Shown in pieces: positions 1 through 8,471 of a stretch of 64,000 nucleotides of DNA; positions within the stretch are counted from its first letter, which is position 1; every line of letters starts with the position of its first letter. The DNA is taken from assembly GCA_021815305.1 (NCBI GenBank), contig JAKAHC010000001.1, positions 720,303 through 784,302 of the forward strand. The letters are read 5' to 3'. This DNA comes from Deltaproteobacteria bacterium. GTDB taxonomy: Bacteria; Desulfobacterota; Deferrimicrobia; Deferrimicrobiales; Deferrimicrobiaceae. The notes under the pieces were generated by a model. The model was not told the origin of the DNA and did not search any database. It worked only from the letters and a program-made list of their open reading frames with translations. The position numbers and the translations under genes were made by a program.

Positions 1-561
1 GGCGTCCGCTTTCTCCTTGATCGCCACCGACCGGATCGTCAGCAGACGGCGCACCCTCGGAAGATCGTCGAGAAAATTCGCGAGGTCGAGGAAGGAGGAC
101 CGGAACGTGAGCCGTAAGCGGGTTTCCACCAGCCCTTTCTCCCTCTCCGCGGGCGCACACCCCGGCGCCGCCCCCGCCGCCGCATCCGGGGGAACGCTCC
201 CCTGCGGGGCGGGCGCCTCCGCCGACATCGTCAGGCCGAACTCCTTCAGGTTGCGGCGCACCGCAAGCTCCCCGATCCCCGTCATCAGCCGTTCGGTGTC
301 CGGAGAAGACGGGACGTGCTCCTCCCAGGTGCGGAGGCGCTCCGTCCAGCGGGCTCCCTCCCCCCTGCGGGACTCCGCCGCGGCCGCTCCCATCCGCACC
401 GACTCCGCCACCTCGGCTTCCCTGGCGTTCGCCTCCGCCTTGAGGGACCGGATCGTCCGCAGCTCGGGTGCGAACACGAGCAGATACGACGCCGCACCCA
501 GCACCAGGAGCCCCAGCACCAGGGGGAGGATCCCCTCCTTCTTCCACAGGTGGAACCGCAT
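1..561 (-). CDS. PilO/GspM-like pilus or secretion assembly protein, 3' part outside the window
   Basis: The reading frame opens with ATG at 561 and runs off the left edge after 187 codons without a stop. The protein starts with a short basic cytoplasmic tail (MRFHLWKKEG), then one hydrophobic segment at about residues 11-30, then a charged region rich in Ala, Glu and Arg that should form a periplasmic coiled coil, then a mixed region. This is the topology of PilO and GspM inner-membrane alignment proteins. The gene begins five bases after the stop of the PilM-PilN-like gene, the normal place for pilO. The assignment rests on topology and position, since the sequence itself is poorly conserved in this family. 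Confidence 0.7.
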   Translation of the reverse strand, partial: MRFHLWKKEGILPLVLGLLVLGAASYLLVFAPELRTIRSLKAEANAREAEVAESVRMGAAAAESRRGEGARWTERLRTWEEHVPSSPDTERLMTGIGELAVRRNLKEFGLTMSAEAPAPQGSVPPDAAAGAAPGCAPAEREKGLVETRLRLTFRSSFLDLANFLDDLPRVRRLLTIRSVAIKEKADA

Positions 562-566
562 ATCCC

Positions 567-2123
567 CTACCTCTCCCGCATCGCGAAGGTCAGGAGGAAT
601 TCCTGTTCGTACCCGGCACTGCCTCCCTCGCCGAGGGGGCGGACCTCGATCACGGAGTATGACGGCTCCGACACGACGGGCTGCGCGAAGACGGAGGTAA
701 GGAACGCGTTGACCCGCTGTTGCGCCTTCGCGGGGGTGCTCCCCCGCACCGTGGCCCGGAGCTCGGCGCGGCCGCCCGCCGAACCGCCATCCCCCGTCGC
801 GGAGGGCGTGAAGGTGGCGGAGAGGAACCGCATCTTCGGCGGAACGGGCGCCCCCAGCACCGCGAAGAGCGCCTTCCATCTCGTGAAGGGGTTGGCGAGC
901 GTCTTCTCCACCCGGGCGGCTTCCTCCATCGCGGTTTTCATCCCGATCCAGCGGGAAACCTCCTGCGACGACGCGGTCTGCGTGGCCGCGGCCGCCCCGC
1001 TCAGAACGTCGCGGTACCGGATCTCCGCGTTGCGCAACCCCAGGTACAGCCCCGCGTTCGCCAGGAGAAACACGAAGAGGACGACCGTGACCGCGATGTA
1101 GCTTCCCCTCCGCTCTTTCCGCTGAAGGTATTCCGCGGGAAGAAGATTCACGCGGTCGTCCCCCCACGTTGAGGCGGCCAACCCGATGGGGACTCCGAAG
1201 ACGGCCGGATCGACTTCCACCCCTTCCCCGAAGACCGCCGCCGTCGCCGCAGGGTGCGCGGCGATGTCGAGCTTGAGCCGCTCGCCGACGAGGCGTCTCG
1301 CCTCCGCGGTCGGCGGGTCCCCGCTCCAGAAGAGGCGGGTGACATGCCCCCCACGGGAAATCTGGCGGAAGTAGAGAAGCGACCGGGTGACTTCGGTGAC
1401 CAACCGCTCGGCGTGGACCTCCTCTTCGGTGGGGGGCGCCTGCGCCGTCCCGCCTCCTCCGCCCAGGTCGATGGTCTTGTAGTCCATCACATCCGGGGTG
1501 AGGCCCGTGCGGGCTGGCGACTCCAGCGGGAACTCCCGGGCGAAACGGAGCAGCCCCGCGCTGGATACGGAGATCACGCAACGGGACGGCTCCACGTGGA
1601 GGAAACCGCAGAGCTCGTCCGCCTGCTCCGACGGGTGCAGCCCCGCGAGGGCCAGCGGGACGGAAACCACCCGGACCGGCGTCAACCCGGCCTCGACGAG
1701 GAGAAAGATGAGGCGGCGGATCTCGAACTCCGGTGTGTAGAGCGTCATCACCTCCTGGCGCTCGTACCCCTGCTCCGTCACCTTCCCGACCGGTTCCCCC
1801 GTCACCCTCAGTTCGGCCACGGAGGTCGCCGTCTCCTGGGCGATCTTCCCCCGCAGAAGTTCGTCGCGCGTGGCCCCCGTGACGGGCGGTATGTTGAAGA
1901 TCCGGTGCTCGATCACGGGCCCCAGGTAGCTCACCACCGCGGTCCGGGCCGTGAAACCGTTGGTCGCAAGGAAACCCAGGAGGAACTGCCCCACCGCAGC
2001 GGGTTCGCCCCCGGGGCGTTCCGTCACCGCGGCGCGGAAGATCCGCACCGGCCGGTCTCCGGGCGTGTACTCCACCACCCGGATCACCCGGGGCGAGATC
2101 TCGATCGCCAGCATCCTTGACAT
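567..2123 (-). CDS. PilM-PilN fusion-like type IV pilus/type II secretion assembly protein
   Basis: A 518-residue protein. Residues 1 to about 320 look like the actin-like PilM/GspL cytoplasmic domain (MLAIEISPRVIRVVEY at the start, a repeat of beta-rich segments after it). At about 326 comes an NLLPAEYL motif, the usual N-terminal signature of PilN, followed by a membrane segment at about 341-363 and a periplasmic coiled-coil and ferredoxin-like region. In most pilus operons PilM and PilN are separate proteins, while GspL combines both parts, so this gene is either a PilM-PilN fusion or a GspL-like protein. It should sit in the inner membrane and connect the motor to PilO, whose gene follows at once. 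Confidence 0.75.
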   Translation of the reverse strand: MSRMLAIEISPRVIRVVEYTPGDRPVRIFRAAVTERPGGEPAAVGQFLLGFLATNGFTARTAVVSYLGPVIEHRIFNIPPVTGATRDELLRGKIAQETATSVAELRVTGEPVGKVTEQGYERQEVMTLYTPEFEIRRLIFLLVEAGLTPVRVVSVPLALAGLHPSEQADELCGFLHVEPSRCVISVSSAGLLRFAREFPLESPARTGLTPDVMDYKTIDLGGGGGTAQAPPTEEEVHAERLVTEVTRSLLYFRQISRGGHVTRLFWSGDPPTAEARRLVGERLKLDIAAHPAATAAVFGEGVEVDPAVFGVPIGLAASTWGDDRVNLLPAEYLQRKERRGSYIAVTVVLFVFLLANAGLYLGLRNAEIRYRDVLSGAAAATQTASSQEVSRWIGMKTAMEEAARVEKTLANPFTRWKALFAVLGAPVPPKMRFLSATFTPSATGDGGSAGGRAELRATVRGSTPAKAQQRVNAFLTSVFAQPVVSEPSYSVIEVRPLGEGGSAGYEQEFLLTFAMRER

Positions 2124-2150
2124 CCGCCCGACGCTCTCCTTTCTATCCGC

Positions 2151-2960
2151 TCAACGAAGATAGAGGTTCATCTGCGTCTGCTGGTTGTTCTCCGGGACGT
2201 ACACCACCGCCTGCCCGCTGGTCTGGGGGTTCGGCGGAAGGGTGCATGTCGCGAGCACCTCGTGGAACCCCGCATGGGTGGGTCCCAGGGTGTACGGAGG
2301 TCCCGCGGGGCCGGGAGGAATCCCGGCGGTGAGGGGCGACGGCGACCGCGCCCCGTTCAGGGAGTAGTACATCCGCACGTTCACCTGCATCCCCGGAAAC
2401 GCCCCGGGCTGCGGATTCAGGACATACTGGCTCGCCGTGTTGTCCGTCCGCCAAACGTACAGGTTGACCAGCAGCCGCCCCGTGGGGACGACGGCGGAAG
2501 ACGGGTAGACGATGTCGTCGGCCGTGTTCGGAGTCCGGTCCGGGCCCGCGCTGCGGATCTGGCCCGTCCCGGGACTGTTGTAAGCCAGATTCGTCCCCCA
2601 TCCGTCGACGAGATACGCCCCCGGGGAGAAGCCCACCTTCACGTAGGGACCGTCCCATCCGTACTTGACCCCCAGTGCGCCGAAGGTCCGGGCCGGCTGC
2701 GTTCCCCGGGTGTTGAGCCGGTCGAGCGCGGCCGGCAGGGCGCCCATGTCTCCCACATACCCCGCTGTGGGCGCATTCGGATCGCCGAGGACGGCGCGGT
2801 GGATCTCCTCCATCTGCTTCCGGGTGCTCTCCTCCCGCGTCTGGTCCAGGATCTTCACCACGTAGGGCACCGCCATCGACGCCAGGATCGAGACGACCGC
2901 GATGACCACGATCACCTCGATCAGGGTGAAGCCCCCCGCGTCGGCCGCCCGGCGCCTCAA
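2151..2960 (-). CDS. Type IV pilin-like / pseudopilin with N-methylation motif
   Basis: A 269-residue secreted subunit. The N-terminus has a class III leader ending in Gly-Gly followed by FTLIEVIVVIAVVSILASM, the prepilin peptidase site and hydrophobic assembly helix, with Glu at +5 of the mature protein. The C-terminal two thirds contain Asp/Asn/Pro/Gly-rich pieces such as AGPDRTPNTADDIVYP, as in GspG-type major pseudopilins. The only sensible start is a TTG at 2960, whose last two bases overlap the TGA stop of the upstream platform gene (TTGA). This implies translational coupling. It is larger than typical GspG, mainly through a long C-terminal extension with no recognised function. Confidence 0.8.
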   Translation of the reverse strand: MRRRAADAGGFTLIEVIVVIAVVSILASMAVPYVVKILDQTREESTRKQMEEIHRAVLGDPNAPTAGYVGDMGALPAALDRLNTRGTQPARTFGALGVKYGWDGPYVKVGFSPGAYLVDGWGTNLAYNSPGTGQIRSAGPDRTPNTADDIVYPSSAVVPTGRLLVNLYVWRTDNTASQYVLNPQPGAFPGMQVNVRMYYSLNGARSPSPLTAGIPPGPAGPPYTLGPTHAGFHEVLATCTLPPNPQTSGQAVVYVPENNQQTQMNLYLR

Positions 2961-4168
2961 CGCTGCGCCCCCAACGACCCCACCATCTTGTAGAGGGCCA
3001 AGAAGAACGAAAGCGCCGCCCCGAGGACGATGACCGCCAGCAGGATCGTCATCGCGGGTTCGAGCACGGCGAAGGTCTTCCTGACGATGGCCGGGACCTC
3101 CCGGTCGTAATAGGCGGAGACGTTCTCGAGGGTGGCGTCGAGGTTCCCCGACGATTCCCCGGCCGAAACCATCCGGATGACCATCGGGGGAAACTCCCCC
3201 GACTTGCGCAGCGCCACCGACAGCCCGCCTCCCGCGATCATCTCCTCCCGCGCCTGGCGGATGACGGCGGCGATGACGCGGTTCCCGATCACCTTTTCCA
3301 CCACCGCGAGGGACTGCGTCATCTCGACGCCCGCCCGGAACAGCGAGGCCGAAAAGTGGGCGAACTGGCTCATCTCGATCGACCGGATCAGCTCGCCGGC
3401 CAGGGGAACCCTGAGCTTCCACCCGTCCACCCGCAGCCTCCCCGCCTCCGTGCGCCGGTACAGCTTCAGCGCGACGATCCCGAGAACGAGGGCCGCGAGC
3501 AGGTACAATCCGTAGTCCCGGAAGAATTCGCTGATCCAGATCACGATGCGCGTCGGGAGAGGCAGTTCGACGGCGGCTCCCTTGAAGATGGAAAGGAAGC
3601 GGGGAAAGACGAAGGTGAAGAGCAGGACGATCAGCCCCCCGACCATGGAGACGACCGTCACGGGGTAGTACGTCGCCTGGCGGATGGTCTTGCCGAGCTC
3701 CTCCTGCCACGTCAGGAACCGGTTCAGGTCTTCGAGGACGCCGTCGATGTTTCCCGTCACCTCGCCCGACCGGACGATGGAAACGAAGATCTCCGGAAAG
3801 ACGTCCGGGTGCAGCGCGAAGCCTCCCGAGAGGGTCGCCCCGGACTGAACGTTGCGGCGCACGTCCCGCAGCACGTCGCGGAAATCCGGGTTGGTGGCCT
3901 GCTCCGCCACGTCCGAGAGAGCGCTCACCAGGGGGACTCCCGCTCCGATGAGCGTTTTCATGTGGTAGGTGAACTCGATGAGGTCGGCCCTCTTCACCCT
4001 TCTGTGGAGGAGGGCGAAGCCGCTGCTCTCCGAAACCTGCCGGGCGGAAACCATGTGCAGGCCCATCGCGGCGAGGGCGTCCCGCAACGCGTTCTGGTCG
4101 GCGGAAGACATCGTCCCCCGCACCTTTTTGCCGTAGTCGTCCACGGCGTTGTAGTCGTACCGCGCCAC
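2957..4168 (-). CDS. Type II secretion/type IV pilus platform protein, GspF/PilC family
   Basis: A 403-residue polytopic inner-membrane protein with the two-repeat GspF architecture. A cytoplasmic helical domain at about residues 60-170 (LIEFTYHMKTLIGAGVPL) is followed by a hydrophobic pair, a second copy of the domain at about 265-370 (FAHFSASLFRAGVEMTQSL), and a final membrane segment near the C-terminus (ILLAVIVLGAALSFFLALY). The family anchors the assembly ATPase and transmits its motion to the growing pilus or pseudopilus. The gene lies nine bases after the ATPase stop and overlaps the pseudopilin start, so the three genes form one transcription unit. Confidence 0.9.
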   Translation of the reverse strand: MARYDYNAVDDYGKKVRGTMSSADQNALRDALAAMGLHMVSARQVSESSGFALLHRRVKRADLIEFTYHMKTLIGAGVPLVSALSDVAEQATNPDFRDVLRDVRRNVQSGATLSGGFALHPDVFPEIFVSIVRSGEVTGNIDGVLEDLNRFLTWQEELGKTIRQATYYPVTVVSMVGGLIVLLFTFVFPRFLSIFKGAAVELPLPTRIVIWISEFFRDYGLYLLAALVLGIVALKLYRRTEAGRLRVDGWKLRVPLAGELIRSIEMSQFAHFSASLFRAGVEMTQSLAVVEKVIGNRVIAAVIRQAREEMIAGGGLSVALRKSGEFPPMVIRMVSAGESSGNLDATLENVSAYYDREVPAIVRKTFAVLEPAMTILLAVIVLGAALSFFLALYKMVGSLGAQR

Positions 4169-4177
4169 GCCCCCCCC

Positions 4178-5881
4178 TTACGTCAGTTGCACCACTTCTT
4201 CCAGCGTGGTCAGCCCCCGCATCGCCTTGGCCACGCCGTCCTGCCGCATCGTGGTCATCCCCTCGGCCATGGCGGTCTCCAGCAGTTCCCGGCTGTTGGC
4301 CCGTCGCATCACGTGGCGGGAGATCTCCGGGGTCACCTCGAGCAGTTCGTACACGCCGACGCGGCCCCGGAACCCCGTCTGGCCGCACTGGTCGCACCCC
4401 TTTCCCCGAAGGAAGGTTCCGTGGATCGACTCGGGCGGCAACCCCGCCCGCGCGATGATCTCCGCCGATGGTTTGTATTCCACGCGGCATGCGGGGCAGT
4501 TGATGCGTATCAGCGCCTGCCCCACGACGGCCCGGAGCGCGGATGCCACGAGGAACGGCTCCTGCCCCATGTTGATCAGCCGGGGGATCGCTCCCGCGGC
4601 GTCGTTGGTATGCAGCGTGGAGAAGACGAGGTGGCCCGTGAGGGCGGCCCGCACGGCGAGCTCCACCGTCTCCGCGTCCCGCATCTCCCCGACGAGAATG
4701 ACGTCCGGATCGTGCCGGAGGATCGAACGCAGCCCGGTCGCGAAGGTGAGCCCCGCCTTCACGTTGATCTGGCACTGGCGGATGACCGGCAGCTCGTACT
4801 CCACCGGGTCCTCCAGCGTGATGATGCTGCGGTCCAGGCTGTTGATGTAGGAAAGGGCGGAATACAGCGTCGTGGTCTTCCCGGAACCCGTCGGGCCGCA
4901 GACGGTGACGATGCCGTTGCGGCTTTCGATGGCTTTCCGCAGCCGCGCAAGCGTGGCCTCGTCGAAACCGAGGGACTCCATGCCGATGACCAGCCTGGAC
5001 TTGTCCAGCACCCGCAGGACGAGGTTCTCTCCATGCACTGTGGGGAGCGTGGAGACGCGCAGATCGATCTTGCGCTTCCCCACGTAGAAGTTGATCTTGC
5101 CGTCCTGGGGCTGCCGCGTCTCGGCGATGTTCATGGAGGAGAGGATCTTCACGCGCGCGGTGACCGCCGGCTGGAGCGTCTTCGGCAGGGAAGGTCCCAT
5201 CCTCAGTTTCCCGTCGACCCGGAAGCGGATCCGGAAGACCCGCTCCTCGGGCTCCATGTGGATGTCCGTGGCGGCCTCCTGGACCGCGGAGAGGAAGATC
5301 TGGTCGACGAGCCGGATGATGGGGGCGCCGGCGGCCAGGTCCGCCTCGGAGAGACGTCCCGCCTCCACCTGTCGGATCGACTTCTGGACGACCTCCTCGA
5401 TCGAGATCCCGCCGGAATAGTACTGGTCGATCGCGGCGAGGATGCCGCTCTCCGTGGAGGAGACCGCGTCCACCACGTATCCCGTGACGCGCTGGACCTC
5501 GTCGATCGCCAGGACGTCGAAGACGTTGGCGAGGGCGACCGTGAGCCTGGGCGGCTCGAGGAGGATCGGGATCATTTTGTGGCGCCGCGCCATCGCCTCC
5601 GGGATCGTCTGGAGCGCGGCGGGTTCGATGAGGTAATTGTCGAGCGGGACGAAGGCAACCCCGGCCTGCGAGGCCAGGACCGCGGAGATCTGCTCCTGGG
5701 CGACAAACCCAAGGTTGACGAGGATCTCGCCGATCCTCTCCCCGGTGCGCTTCTGCTCGCGCAGGCCCAGGTCCAGCTGGTCGGCGCTGATGAGGCCCGC
5801 TTCGATCAGCCGCTCCCCGAGCATCTTGCGCCGGGGCGCGACCCGTTCCCTCCGGCTCGACCCGGCGGCCGTCGGCATCAC
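4178..5881 (-). CDS. Type II secretion/type IV pilus assembly ATPase, GspE/PilB family
   Basis: A 567-residue hexameric motor ATPase. Visible parts are the N-terminal T2SSE domain (about residues 20-150), the Walker A motif GPTGSGKTT at 329-337, Walker B around DPDVILVGEMRD at 391-402, a His box GHLVFSTLHT near 416-425, and the four zinc-binding cysteines C462, C465, C496 and C499 that mark extension-type GspE/PilB enzymes as opposed to the retraction ATPase PilT. The start at 5881 was chosen because a purine-rich GGAAAG lies upstream; Met20 (MLGERLIEAGL) is an alternative that matches where many homologues begin. It heads the ATPase-platform-pseudopilin-PilMN-PilO run, just downstream of the pilin terminator. 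Confidence 0.92.
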   Translation of the reverse strand: MMPTAAGSSRRERVAPRRKMLGERLIEAGLISADQLDLGLREQKRTGERIGEILVNLGFVAQEQISAVLASQAGVAFVPLDNYLIEPAALQTIPEAMARRHKMIPILLEPPRLTVALANVFDVLAIDEVQRVTGYVVDAVSSTESGILAAIDQYYSGGISIEEVVQKSIRQVEAGRLSEADLAAGAPIIRLVDQIFLSAVQEAATDIHMEPEERVFRIRFRVDGKLRMGPSLPKTLQPAVTARVKILSSMNIAETRQPQDGKINFYVGKRKIDLRVSTLPTVHGENLVLRVLDKSRLVIGMESLGFDEATLARLRKAIESRNGIVTVCGPTGSGKTTTLYSALSYINSLDRSIITLEDPVEYELPVIRQCQINVKAGLTFATGLRSILRHDPDVILVGEMRDAETVELAVRAALTGHLVFSTLHTNDAAGAIPRLINMGQEPFLVASALRAVVGQALIRINCPACRVEYKPSAEIIARAGLPPESIHGTFLRGKGCDQCGQTGFRGRVGVYELLEVTPEISRHVMRRANSRELLETAMAEGMTTMRQDGVAKAMRGLTTLEEVVQLT

Positions 5882-5905
5882 CGGCTATACTTTCCGGGGC
5901 GGATC

Positions 5906-5937
5906 AAAAAAAAGCCGAAGTCGGAGGCTTCGGCTTT
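5906..5937 (-). terminator. Rho-independent terminator after the pilin gene
   Basis: On the minus strand a 10-bp stem (AAAGCCGAAG pairing with CTTCGGCTTT) closes a 7-base loop and runs directly into a tract of eight T. It lies between the pilin stop (5960) and the assembly ATPase start (5881). It should end most pilin transcripts and so give more pilin than machinery, with the assembly genes expressed by readthrough or from a promoter I could not identify. Confidence 0.85.
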
Positions 5938-5959
5938 GCGCTTGCGCCACGTTCCGTCC

Positions 5960-6532
5960 CTAACGTACACGGAACCCGATGTCGTCGCCTTTGACCACGT
6001 TGTCGGTCATTGCCGTCTGCACCTTCCCGTTGGGACCGGAGGACAGCACCCAGACCGGTCCGGAGGCGGCTACGTTGACCACGTACGGCTTGCCCCAGGG
6101 GTCGGTGGGCAGGGCGCTTCCGGCGTACGGTCCCTTCCACTGCAGGTCGCCGTTCGCGGGGTAGGCGTTCCCCGTGCCGTTCGTGAGAAGGCTGTTGTCG
6201 AGAGGGGCGACCACGCCCGCCCAGTTGACGGCCGGGGGGACGACCGGCGGCACGGCGGTGAAGATGGCCGCCGCCGCAGGTGTCGTGGTCCCCGTGTAGA
6301 GAACCACCGCCGCCGCACCGGTGGCGGTCTTGCTGGGCCACACCCCCGTGTCCTTGTAGAAGTTGGTCATGGCGCCGCCGACGACCTGGACCTCGTTGCG
6401 GGCCTTGGCGATCTTGGAATCGTCGATGTATTTCGTGATGTACGGCGTGAGGACCGCCGCCAGGATCGCGATGACCGCCACGACGACGACCACCTCGATC
6501 AGTGTGAAACCCGCTTCGTTCCGCCTTTTCAT
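5960..6532 (-). CDS. Prepilin-type subunit, GspG/PilA-like major pilin
   Basis: A 190-residue protein with a short leader MKRRNEAG, a cleavage site before Phe9 and the hydrophobic helix FTLIEVVVVVAVIAILAAVL with Glu at mature position 5. The globular part includes DPWGKPY and SSGPNGKV, typical calcium-loop segments of GspG-family major pseudopilins. The mature domain is rich in Ala, Val, Pro and Thr. The gene has its own AT-rich promoter region upstream and its own terminator downstream, so it is likely the abundant structural subunit of the system encoded after it. I cannot tell from sequence whether the product forms a pilus or a periplasmic pseudopilus. Confidence 0.85.
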   Translation of the reverse strand: MKRRNEAGFTLIEVVVVVAVIAILAAVLTPYITKYIDDSKIAKARNEVQVVGGAMTNFYKDTGVWPSKTATGAAAVVLYTGTTTPAAAAIFTAVPPVVPPAVNWAGVVAPLDNSLLTNGTGNAYPANGDLQWKGPYAGSALPTDPWGKPYVVNVAASGPVWVLSSGPNGKVQTAMTDNVVKGDDIGFRVR

Positions 6533-6603
6533 CCCACCCCCTCCTTCCCGGAATCCCGTTAAGAATGCGCAAAAATAAGAACCTACGGAACAATGTCATA
6601 CAA

Positions 6604-6636
6604 ATTATACATAAAGATAGTTAAATTATAAGTCAA
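6604..6636 (-). promoter_or_regulatory. Probable promoter of the pilin gene
   Basis: About 70 bases upstream of the pilin start lies a strikingly AT-rich tract in otherwise GC-rich DNA. On the minus strand it holds a consensus -10 box TATAAT (6604-6609) and a TTGACT (6631-6636). The 21-base spacing is longer than ideal for sigma-70, so the TTGACT may not be the true -35 element. No sigma-54 -24/-12 pattern is visible here. Confidence 0.4.
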
Positions 6637-6688
6637 GAAAAAATCGCCGAATAACCGTTTGCAAACCGGGGAAAAAACCGTGAACGGA

Positions 6689-7663
6689 TCAGGCGGTCCG
6701 GAAAAGGATGTAGTCGGAGAGCGTCAGGAGGGCGGAGCGGGCCGGAGAATCCGGAAGGCGCAGGAGAAAACGCTTCCCGCGCAGGAGGTGTTTCTTCGCC
6801 TGGGCCGTCGCGTAACCTATCCCGCCGTACCGGGCGACCAGCCCGGCGAGGTACGCGACTTCCCGGTTCCCCCGCTCTTTCGTCGCGAGGAGGCGGCGGG
6901 CCCGCTGCCGCTCCGCCGCCTTCGCCATCCGCAACGCGTAGAGGAGCGGCAGGGTGATCTTTCCCTCCCGGAGGTCCTGGAGCGGGCGCTTCCCCAGCGC
7001 GTTCTCCGTCCCGGCGAAGTCGAGGATGTCGTCCACCAGCTGGAAGGCGATCCCGATCGACCTTCCGAACTCGAACATCGCCTTTCGCGTGTCGATGTCG
7101 GCCTCCGCGAGCACCGCTCCCGTTTCGCAGGCGGCGGCGATGAGGGAAGCGGTCTTGCAGAAGACCACTGCGAGGTACTCCTTCTCGGAGATCCCGGGGT
7201 CGCGCGTCTTCATCAGCTGCATCACCTCGCCCTCCGACAGGAAAACGAGGGTGCGGGCGTAGATCCGCAGGACTTCGATGTCTCCGTCCTCCGTCATCAA
7301 CTGGGAGGCGCGGGCGAAAAGGAAATCGCCCACGAGAACGCTCACGGAGTTTCCGAATACGATGTTGGCGGACGGACGTCCGCGGCGCACCGTCCCCTGG
7401 TCCACGACGTCGTCGTGCAGCAGCGTCGCGGTGTGCATGTATTCGGTCACGACTGCCATCGTCGTGCGGCGGGCGCCCCGGTATCCGCAGGCGTCCGCGC
7501 ACAGGAGCAGCAGCGCCGGGCGGATCCTCTTCCCCCCGGACAGCGTGATGTGCTTCCCGACGACCGGGATGAGGGGAATGGGTGACGAAAGGTGGGCTGC
7601 GAGCGCCCGTTCCACCATGCGAAGGTCGCGGTTCAGATAGCGGAAGACACCGTCGATGTCGAT
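6689..7663 (-). CDS. Polyprenyl (octaprenyl-type) diphosphate synthase
   Basis: A trans-prenyltransferase making the long isoprenoid tail of quinones. It has GGKRIRP near the N-terminus, the first aspartate-rich motif in LLHDDVVDQGTVRRG, and the second in FQLVDDILDFAG. The start is unusual. The protein family begins a few residues before VFRYLNRDLRMVERAL, and a perfect AGGAGG (7672-7677) sits eight bases before an in-frame ATC at 7663, with no ATG, GTG or TTG in between. A GTG at 7726 opens the same frame but lies upstream of the strong promoter at 7688-7717, so it would not be on that transcript. The next ATG (7627) would remove conserved sequence. I annotate the ATC start as a hypothesis. 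The enzyme call is firm. Confidence 0.85.
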   Translation of the reverse strand: MDIDGVFRYLNRDLRMVERALAAHLSSPIPLIPVVGKHITLSGGKRIRPALLLLCADACGYRGARRTTMAVVTEYMHTATLLHDDVVDQGTVRRGRPSANIVFGNSVSVLVGDFLFARASQLMTEDGDIEVLRIYARTLVFLSEGEVMQLMKTRDPGISEKEYLAVVFCKTASLIAAACETGAVLAEADIDTRKAMFEFGRSIGIAFQLVDDILDFAGTENALGKRPLQDLREGKITLPLLYALRMAKAAERQRARRLLATKERGNREVAYLAGLVARYGGIGYATAQAKKHLLRGKRFLLRLPDSPARSALLTLSDYILFRTA

Positions 7664-7687
7664 TGCGGTTCCCTCCTGGGCACGTTG

Positions 7688-7717
7688 ACTGTACCGTACC
7701 GGATTTCGGGCTGTCAA
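7688..7717 (-). promoter_or_regulatory. Sigma-70 promoter of the polyprenyl diphosphate synthase gene
   Basis: On the minus strand TTGACA (7712-7717) is separated by 18 bases from TACAGT (7688-7693). Transcription should start near 7681, only a few bases before the AGGAGG ribosome binding site. This gives a very short leader and argues that translation begins near 7663. Confidence 0.65.
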
Positions 7718-7746
7718 CCGACGCACGTTCCGGTAGCATGGTGCCC

Positions 7747-8340
7747 ATGTACGAGCGGAAAGACACCTGGTACCGGCAGGCGAAAAAGGAAGGGTACCGT
7801 TCGCGGGCGGCGTACAAGCTCGAGCAGATCGCCGGGCGGGAAAAGGCGATCCGCCCGGGGGACCGGGTGATCGACGCGGGCGCCGCGCCGGGCGGCTGGA
7901 GCCAGGTTCTTCTCGACATCGTCGGGAAACGGGGGAAGGTCGCCGCCGTCGACCTTCTCCCGATGGGACCCCTCCCGGGAGAAAACTTCCGCGTCTGGCA
8001 AAGGGACCTTGCCGACCCCGCCCTTCCCCCCGAGTTGCTCGCTTTCCTGGGCGGGAAGGCCGACGCCGTGGTTTCCGACGCCGCCCCGAACACCACCGGG
8101 AGCTCCTTCACCGACCAGGCCCGCTCCGCCGACCTGGTCCGCACGGTCTTCTCCCTTGCGCAGGACACGCTGCGCCCGGGCGGGACGTTTCTCGCCAAGA
8201 TCTTCGGTGGCCCGGAAGCCGACGCGGTCTTCCGGGAACTGAGGCCGTTCTTCGCCGAGCTTCGCCGCGTCCGGCCCGAGGCGACCCGGAAGGAGTCGTT
8301 CGAGCTCTACTTCCTCGGCAAAGGATACCGCGCACGGTAA
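7747..8340 (+). CDS. rlmE: 23S rRNA 2'-O-methyltransferase RlmE/FtsJ family
   Basis: An S-adenosylmethionine-dependent methyltransferase of the FtsJ/RrmJ family, which methylates the 2'-OH of U2552 in the 23S rRNA A-loop. It begins MYERKDTWYRQAKKEGYRSRAAYKL, the family start, and contains the SAM-binding DAGAAPGGWSQVL and the catalytic K-D-K-E elements (RAAYKL, SDAAPNTTG, LAKIF, SFELYFLG). Of two in-frame ATGs, 7747 was preferred over 7738 because GGTAG at 7732-7736 is about ten bases away from it. The length of 197 residues is normal. It is divergent from the prenyl synthase gene. Confidence 0.9.
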   Translation: MYERKDTWYRQAKKEGYRSRAAYKLEQIAGREKAIRPGDRVIDAGAAPGGWSQVLLDIVGKRGKVAAVDLLPMGPLPGENFRVWQRDLADPALPPELLAFLGGKADAVVSDAAPNTTGSSFTDQARSADLVRTVFSLAQDTLRPGGTFLAKIFGGPEADAVFRELRPFFAELRRVRPEATRKESFELYFLGKGYRAR

Positions 8341-8471
8341 CAGAACTCTTCGGATTCCTCGCGGGCCGCTTCCACTCCGCTACGTTCGCGACCTCCGGCC
8401 GCTCACTGCGATTCCGCTCGACGCAATTCCTGCCTCGCTCCATACGCCGCTGCGTGGAAGCCCCCGCTGCG

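Noticed and set aside
2151..4775. A single very long protein covering the platform gene region and the pseudopilin
   Set aside because: The frame is open only because high GC removes stops. The first two thirds are an Arg/Gly/Pro-rich shadow of the GspE and GspF genes, and the true product begins at a TTG at 2960.
8341..8471. A repeat or small gene between rlmE and the MaoC-like gene
   Set aside because: The stretch looks like degraded GC-rich DNA. No second copy in the window and no frame with a start.
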